Program-made: the position numbers and the translations under genes | IMG/VR virus record: IMGVR_UViG_3300035388_000086 | Coordinates: 1-32,715 of that record | DNA length: 32,715 bases | Reading direction: 5' to 3' (one strand) | DNA from: a virus | Notes under the pieces: generated by a model | What the model saw: only the letters and a program-made list of their open reading frames with translations | Database searches by the model: none | What the model was told of the DNA's origin: nothing | Shown here: in pieces, positions 28,171 through 32,715 of the stretch | How the letters are laid out: each line of letters begins with the position of its first letter | Position numbering within the stretch: the first letter of the stretch is position 1

Positions 28171-30193
28171 TCTGGAAGTTGGATTAAGATTGACCGCAAG
28201 GAGGGATTCGTCCCTCCAGACCAATCTTAAGCAGACGGCAAAAGGGCTTGAAAACATTGGGAGCCAAGCCCGGCGTTCTGCCGGGTTGAGTAAATCTGCC
28301 AGCGATACCCAGACCCGTGCCCTGGGCAATACCGAGCGCAAGGCAGGCCTTTTAACCCGGGCCTACCAGCGCAGCGCCCGGGTAATGCAGGGCTGGGGCA
28401 AAGCCATGCGGAAAAACACTGGGGATCTGAACAAACAGCGCAAGGCCGTGGATCTGATGAACAAGGGTTTGAATGGTGTATCCAACCGGTATACCGGCCT
28501 TGTGGGCACTGTTGGGGCCGGGTTGACTATCAAAAATGTGGGAAATGCCCAGGAGCGACTTGAACGGCTTGGCATCCAGGCCGGATTATCATCTGAAAAA
28601 ATGAAGCAGCTCAAAAACGATATCTATGCCACTGCCCTTCAGGATAATATCCGGGTGGATCCCAAAGAAATCCTTGCGGGTGTTGAATCAATCGTTGAGA
28701 AGACCGGCAATTTGGAGTTTGCAGAAAAGAATATCCGGAACATTGGCATGGCTGTCCAAGCTACCGGTGCAACCGGTCAAAATATCGGCGAGCTGTTCGG
28801 TGAATTTGAGAAGATGGGGATAAAGGGGCCGGAAAAGGTCGCTGAAGCACTTGATATTCTCAATGTCCAGGGGAAATCAGGTGCATTCACCCTCCAAAAT
28901 CTGGCAGCTCTGGGACCAAGGGTTATCACGGCCTATACATCTACAGGTCGGGAAGGCACCACCGCTCTCAGGGAAATGGGGGCTGCTCTCCAGATGATTC
29001 GCATGGGTACCGGATCGTCTGAAATGGCTGCCACAGCCTTTGAAGCTATGATGAGAACAATGACGGACCCGGCTAAAATTAAAAAGCTTGAAGAATCCGG
29101 TATTGAATTGTTTGACCCAAAAAAGATGGCTGATGGGAAACGGGTACTGCGCCCTATCAATGAGCTTATGGCAGAGATCATTGAAGCCACTGGCGGCGAT
29201 AAAGTTGATTTGGGAAAAATATTTGATGCTGAAGCGATTCGAGCTTTTAATGTTGCCGCCACTGAATATCAGAAGACCGGAAAGATAAATAAACTCAACG
29301 AATTTTATAATGTTCAGGCCGATGGCTCTACGACCATGAAAGATTCAGAGCGGGCCGCCAAAACCTTTAATGCCTCCCTGACCATGATCTCCACCTCTTG
29401 GGAGCGGTTTGCCGACACGCGGCTGACAGGTCCTATTGAAAGCATGGCTAAATTGCTTAATATGCTGGGATCAGAGGGGGCTGATCGTTTGTGGACCGGG
29501 TTGAGTATCGGCGGTGGTCTGCTTGGCAGTGCCTTGATTGCAAGGAAAGGTGTTGGCCTGTACCGTGGTGCCAAAAATTTATTTAGCAAAGGCAAAGGAG
29601 GTTCCGGAGGCCTGGCAGATATCGCCTCCGGAGGCGGGCTGGGTGTCCAGAATGTCCGAATTGTGAACTGGCCTGCCGCCAGATCGCTAAGAAGTCTTGA
29701 TGGCGGAGGCGGTGGTAGCAGTAGTAAATCAAGGGCTAAGGGTGGCCGTCTTGCCCGGGTGGCCAAGGGCGGGTGGCTAAGAAAGGGGGGTCGCTTGTTG
29801 GGCCGCATAGGCGGACCTTTGGCTGCTATTGCAGGCATTGCTGATCTTGGTATGGCCGTTAACAGCGGAAGCTCAAAAAAGATCGGCGGTTCCCTGGGGA
29901 GATCCGGAGGTGGCCTGGCCGGGGCTGCTGGTGGGGCTGCCCTGGGCAGTGTGGTGCCTGTTGTGGGAACGCTCATTGGCGGCATTGCCGGTGGAATACT
30001 GGGAAGCATGTTTGGGGAAAAGCTGGGGGAAGGTGCGGGCAAGGCCATGGAAAACAAGCCCCAGACTGCCATGGCGGTTGCCGGTTCTAATACCATTAAT
30101 ATTTATCCCCAGCCTGGCCAGGATCCCGGAACCATTGCAGATGAGGTAATGAGGCGGTTAGAAAAACTGAGAGGAGGTCGGCTCCATGACTGA
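28160..30193 (+). CDS. Tail tape measure protein (P2 gpT-like)
   Basis: A 677-residue tape measure (P2 gpT is 815), which sets the tail length and leaves through the tube during ejection. The start at ATG 28160 has AAGGAT seven bases before it; an in-frame TTG at 28154 is less likely. The N-terminal coiled region (about 1-120) is followed by the TP901-type core ('NDIYATALQDNIRVDPKEIL', 'NIGMAVQATGATGQNIGELFGEFEKMG'), a hydrophobic glycine-rich segment (about 445-465) and a second glycine-rich segment with alternating Gly and Ala (about 575-620). The last part 'INIYPQPGQDPGTIADEVMRRLEKL' is typical. The shorter length predicts a shorter tail than P2. Confidence 0.93.
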   Translation: MGHDLEVGLRLTARRDSSLQTNLKQTAKGLENIGSQARRSAGLSKSASDTQTRALGNTERKAGLLTRAYQRSARVMQGWGKAMRKNTGDLNKQRKAVDLMNKGLNGVSNRYTGLVGTVGAGLTIKNVGNAQERLERLGIQAGLSSEKMKQLKNDIYATALQDNIRVDPKEILAGVESIVEKTGNLEFAEKNIRNIGMAVQATGATGQNIGELFGEFEKMGIKGPEKVAEALDILNVQGKSGAFTLQNLAALGPRVITAYTSTGREGTTALREMGAALQMIRMGTGSSEMAATAFEAMMRTMTDPAKIKKLEESGIELFDPKKMADGKRVLRPINELMAEIIEATGGDKVDLGKIFDAEAIRAFNVAATEYQKTGKINKLNEFYNVQADGSTTMKDSERAAKTFNASLTMISTSWERFADTRLTGPIESMAKLLNMLGSEGADRLWTGLSIGGGLLGSALIARKGVGLYRGAKNLFSKGKGGSGGLADIASGGGLGVQNVRIVNWPAARSLRSLDGGGGGSSSKSRAKGGRLARVAKGGWLRKGGRLLGRIGGPLAAIAGIADLGMAVNSGSSKKIGGSLGRSGGGLAGAAGGAALGSVVPVVGTLIGGIAGGILGSMFGEKLGEGAGKAMENKPQTAMAVAGSNTINIYPQPGQDPGTIADEVMRRLEKLRGGRLHD

Positions 30194-30578
30194 TGTAATG
30201 ATGGGGCTGGGAAATTATAGATTCAGCCTTTCAACGGCGGCATACCAGGATCTGAAGCGAACAAATCCTTATCGATGGTCAGCTCAGAACCGTATTGGCC
30301 AGCGCCCGGCTCTACAGTATATCGGCCCTGGCCAGGAAACCATAGAGCTGTCCGGGGATATTTATCCTTTATATAAAGGAGGTATCGGCCAACTGGATAA
30401 AATGCGAGTTTTAGCAGGGACCGGGCAACCGCAGATTCTGGTGGACGGCCTGGGCAACATCTGGGGCAAATGGTGCATTGAAGAAATCCAGGAGACCCAG
30501 ACCACCTTTCTGCCCGGGGGCATTCCAAAGAAACAATCTTTTACCTTGCGTCTAAGTCATTACGGGGAGGAAAAATGA
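30186..30578 (+). CDS. Tail protein U (P2 gpU-like)
   Basis: A 130-residue gpU (P2 gpU is 159). Typical are 'MGLGNYRFSLSTAAYQDLKR', 'RWSAQNRIGQRPALQYIGPG', 'LSGDIYPLYKGGIGQLDKM' and 'IEEIQETQTTFLPGGIPKKQ'. It lies near the tail end and is needed for tail completion. A strong ribosome-binding site (GGAGG) lies within the tape measure end, and the genes overlap by eight bases; the end overlaps X by four. Confidence 0.93.
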   Translation: MTDVMMGLGNYRFSLSTAAYQDLKRTNPYRWSAQNRIGQRPALQYIGPGQETIELSGDIYPLYKGGIGQLDKMRVLAGTGQPQILVDGLGNIWGKWCIEEIQETQTTFLPGGIPKKQSFTLRLSHYGEEK

Positions 30579-30781
30579 TTTATAGAACCAAGGACGGTGA
30601 TATGCTGGACCGAATCTGCTGGGAATATTACGGCCGGGAATCTGGGGCGGTTGAAAGGGTCCTGGAGGCTAATCCAGGGTTGGGGGATAAAGGCCCGGTG
30701 TTTGATGCGGGGCAGGAAATTACCCTCCCGGATCTGGATCCGGATACAACTGAATCCACTACTGTGAGGCTTTGGGATTAA
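30575..30781 (+). CDS. Tail protein X (P2 gpX-like, LysM-type)
   Basis: A 68-residue protein like P2 gpX (67 residues). It has the LysM-like pattern 'DGDMLDRICWEYYGRESGAVERVLEANPGL', in sections, with the ending 'FDAGQEITLPDL'. In tails this small LysM-like part bridges the tube and baseplate proteins (gpX connects gpD). The start overlaps the U stop by four bases (ATGA), and its stop overlaps the D start by one base. Confidence 0.93.
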   Translation: MIYRTKDGDMLDRICWEYYGRESGAVERVLEANPGLGDKGPVFDAGQEITLPDLDPDTTESTTVRLWD

Positions 30782-31767
30782 TGACACCAATCTATACCAT
30801 TAAAGCCAATGGCAACGACATCACCCGCCTGATCAAAAGCAGGTTGATATCCCTTACAGTTACGGATGAAACCGGCTGGCAAAGCGATCAGGCCACCATC
30901 GAGTTGGATGACCGGGACAACCCCTTTGAACTGCCTGCAAAAGGTGCAATCCTGGATATCAGCATGGGATTTAAAAAGGATGGTAAACGATATATCAATC
31001 ACATGGGGGCCTTTGTGGTGGATGAGGTGGGTATCAGTGGCCCACCTGACAAATTGACTATCGAGGGCAAGGCCGCCAATATGACTGCCAGTCTGAAGGA
31101 AAAGAAAACCCGGCCCTGGGACAATGTAACTCTATCTGACATCGTGGCTACCATTGCCGGTGAACATGATTTCACTCCGGTGGTAGGTGCTGAACTGGCC
31201 GGGATCCACTTTGATCATCTGGATCAGACCGAGGAATCAGATCTACATCTTTTAACCCGGTTGGGCCGTGAACATGATGCTGTGGCCAAGCCGGTATCGA
31301 GGCGATTGCTCATGGTCAAAAAAGGCCAGGCCAAAACAGCCTCCGGCAAATCCCTGCCCACTGTCAACCTGACAAGGTCTGATTTTGTAGAGCCGGGCTG
31401 GGAGATGAATACCCCGGATCGCGGCCGGTATAAATCAGTGCAAGCTTTCTACCAGGATATACAGGCCGGAGAAAAGAAGTCCATCACCATCGGATCAGGA
31501 AAGCCGGTATATGTGATCCGCTCACCTTTGGCCACCCAGGTCCAGGCAGATCAGGCAGCCAGATCCCGCCTGGACAGACTGAACCGGGGAACGGCCACCC
31601 TGAATGGCCACCTTCATCCCAGGACGGATCTGTTTGCCGAAAGCCGGATCAATATCACCGGGATCCGCCCCGGTGTGAACGGCTCCTGGAGCCTTACCAA
31701 AGTGACAACCAAAATCACCGACAACGGCTATGCCGTGTCATTCAATGCTGAAGTACCAAAGACTTAA
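30781..31767 (+). CDS. Baseplate hub protein D (P2 gpD-like)
   Basis: A 328-residue late control D protein (P2 gpD is 387). The start ATG 30781 overlaps the X stop; a TTG at 30772 is less likely. Typical parts are 'TPIYTIKANGNDITRLIKSRLISLTVTDE', 'QSDQATIELDDRD' and 'WDNVTLSDIVATIAGEHDF', 'SDLHLLTRLGREHDAVAKPV', and the C-terminal 'GSWSLTKVTTKITDNGYAVSFNAE'. The fold is like the T4 gp27 and VgrG hub, which joins the spike to the tube. It is the last tail gene; the usual P2 order ends here as well. Confidence 0.94.
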   Translation: MTPIYTIKANGNDITRLIKSRLISLTVTDETGWQSDQATIELDDRDNPFELPAKGAILDISMGFKKDGKRYINHMGAFVVDEVGISGPPDKLTIEGKAANMTASLKEKKTRPWDNVTLSDIVATIAGEHDFTPVVGAELAGIHFDHLDQTEESDLHLLTRLGREHDAVAKPVSRRLLMVKKGQAKTASGKSLPTVNLTRSDFVEPGWEMNTPDRGRYKSVQAFYQDIQAGEKKSITIGSGKPVYVIRSPLATQVQADQAARSRLDRLNRGTATLNGHLHPRTDLFAESRINITGIRPGVNGSWSLTKVTTKITDNGYAVSFNAEVPKT

Positions 31768-31784
31768 AAGAAATTAGGGAAGTT

Positions 31785-31815
31785 GCCCTGGTGGATGCGC
31801 TAACATCCCCAGGGC
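31785..31815 (+). other. Strong hairpin after the hub gene
   Basis: GCCCTGG (31785-31791), a bulged T and GGATG (31793-31797) pair fully with CATCC (31804-31808) and CCAGGGC (31809-31815) around the six-base loop CGCTAA. That gives 12 pairs with one bulge. No T run follows, so it is not a plain intrinsic terminator. It lies in the gap that separates the tail operon and the methyltransferase. Confidence 0.6.
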
Positions 31816-31855
31816 GAATGGACTAACGGACAGCCCAGACATCACAATGATAACT

Positions 31856-31881
31856 CCCCCGCTCGGACCGAGCGATAGGGG
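31856..31881 (+). other. Second hairpin/palindrome, upstream of the methyltransferase
   Basis: CGCTCGG and CCGAGCG (31860-31866 and 31868-31874) form a palindrome around one A, flanked by CCCC (31856-31859) and GGGG (31878-31881), which can lengthen a stem with a three-base bulge. It lies 27 bases before the methyltransferase ATG and 13 bases before its ribosome-binding site (AAGGAAAA). It may be a protein-binding operator or an RNA structure that controls translation. Confidence 0.5.
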
Positions 31882-31908
31882 ATATACCAATCTTAAGGAA
31901 AAAAGTCC

Positions 31909-32715
31909 ATGAAAAGCCCTCTTGCCTATATCGGCGGCAAATCCAAACTATCTAAACAAATCGTCTCTCTTATCCCGAAACACAAGGCCTATTGTGAGGT
32001 CTTCTCAGGCGGGGCCTGGGTTTTCTTTACCAAGGATCCCTCCAGAGTTGAGGTCATCAATGACCTGGACAGTGATTTGATATCATTTTACCGGGTGGTC
32101 CAGAATCACCTTGAAGAGTTCTTAAAACAATTTAAATGGTGCCTGACCTCCCGGGAATGGTTTGAGGACTGGAAAAACCAGCTTGACGGCCGTGGCCTGA
32201 CCGATATCCAAAAAGCTGCCCGTTACTATTATGTGCAGCGCCTGGCATTTGGCGGTCGGGTAAGAAACAGATCCTATGGTGTTCAGATCGACGGAAGAAC
32301 ACCCAGGGTGAATATCCTGCGATTAGAAGAGGAGATGTCTGACATCCACCTGCGACTGGCCCATGTCCGGATAGAGAATCTGTCCTGGAAGGATTTAATC
32401 ATCCGTTATGATAAACCGGATACCTTCTTTTATTGTGACCCGCCTTATTACCTTTGCCCGGATTACAAGCACAACTTTGTCCTGGAGGATTTCATCGACC
32501 TGGCCAACATCCTGAAAGGTATCGAAGGCAAATTCATGTTAAGTATCAATGACCATCTGGACATCAGAGAGGTATTCAAGGATTTTAACCAAAAGGAAGT
32601 ATCATTATTATATACAGTAGGACAAAAGGGACCGGTCGAGGCCAACGAATTGATATATTCAAATTATGAATTTAAGAAGAAAGAGGATCTGAGTTTGTTT
32701 CCAAACACAGATTGA
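31909..32715 (+). CDS. DNA adenine methyltransferase (Dam/D12 class)
   Basis: A 268-residue D12-class N6-adenine methyltransferase. The S-adenosylmethionine motif is 'AYIGGKSKL' (residues 6-14), with 'YCEVFSGGAWVFF' after it (about 28-40), and the catalytic motif is DPPYY (D177-Y181). 'QRLAFGGRVRNRSYG' lies in the target-recognition region. The recognition sequence cannot be told from the protein; GATC is the usual Dam target. In Mu the right end codes for mom, a DNA modification gene that guards DNA against restriction; this gene lies in the equivalent place and may have the same purpose. The window ends exactly at its stop codon. Ribosome-binding site AAGGAAAA. Confidence 0.93.
   Translation: MKSPLAYIGGKSKLSKQIVSLIPKHKAYCEVFSGGAWVFFTKDPSRVEVINDLDSDLISFYRVVQNHLEEFLKQFKWCLTSREWFEDWKNQLDGRGLTDIQKAARYYYVQRLAFGGRVRNRSYGVQIDGRTPRVNILRLEEEMSDIHLRLAHVRIENLSWKDLIIRYDKPDTFFYCDPPYYLCPDYKHNFVLEDFIDLANILKGIEGKFMLSINDHLDIREVFKDFNQKEVSLLYTVGQKGPVEANELIYSNYEFKKKEDLSLFPNTD

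Noticed and set aside
29314-30096. A 260-codon reading frame on the minus strand inside the tape measure gene
   Set aside because: It is a shadow of the glycine/alanine-rich coding strand; the product is a proline/serine-rich low-complexity sequence with no motif or ribosome-binding site.
31909-32715. Retron or defence system formed by the hairpin leader and the methyltransferase
   Set aside because: There is no reverse transcriptase or restriction gene in the window, so the simplest reading is a phage protective methyltransferase with a structured leader.
1-32715. CRISPR array, tRNA, rRNA or insertion sequences
   Set aside because: I saw no regularly spaced repeats, no clover-leaf tRNA and no second transposase; the only transposase is the phage's own. 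A tool-based search could still find a short tRNA.

Overview
The window holds most of a Mu-like transposable prophage (or phage genome). Every gene I can support is on the + strand. The backbone has moderate GC, and the gene set and membrane/envelope genes fit a Gram-negative host. A sulfate-reducing Desulfobacterota (Desulfobacter/Desulfobacula-like) host is my guess from general sequence flavour only. The window starts on an ATG and ends on a stop codon. The repressor/ner region and both attachment ends must therefore lie outside it.

Layout: (1) 1-8016, early/middle region: two unrecognised early proteins, a MuA-type DDE transposase, a MuB-type ATPase, a winged-helix protein, three small cysteine-rich proteins, a GemA/gp16-like protein, a DUF3164 protein, two small helical proteins and one Mor/C-family activator. 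(2) 8107-10918, an AT-rich accessory ('moron') cassette with its own sigma70-like promoter: a transglutaminase-like Cys/His/Asp protein, a DUF2971 protein and a membrane O-acyltransferase. (3) 11305-17780, first late operon: a DUF5675 protein, a holin-like membrane protein, a DksA/TraR zinc finger, Mu gp25-, gp26- and gp27-like proteins, large terminase, portal and gpF-like head protein. (4) 17987-21801, second late operon: protease with a nested scaffold, major capsid, gp35-, gp36-, gpG- and gp37-like proteins. (5) 21801-31767, a P2-type contractile tail in P2 order (V, W, J, I, fibre, fibre chaperone, FI, FII, E/E', T, U, X, D). (6) 31909-32715, a Dam-type adenine methyltransferase behind a hairpin-rich leader.

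The phage is thus a Mu-replicating, Mu-headed chimera with a P2-like tail. Three regulatory features stand out. First, two identical-format palindromes (TTCAA-N4-TTGAA) lie exactly 36 nt before the ATGs of the two late operons, at the places of Mu Plys and PI. Neither ATG has a Shine-Dalgarno sequence, so these look like activator-dependent promoters making leaderless mRNAs. The single Mor/C protein is the obvious candidate activator. Second, there is a well-formed -1 frameshift signal in tail gene E: CCCAAAG, a 7-nt spacer and a perfect 12-bp stem whose loop holds the E stop codon. Third, a strong internal Shine-Dalgarno and ATG inside the protease gene would make the scaffold separately, as in Mu I/Z.
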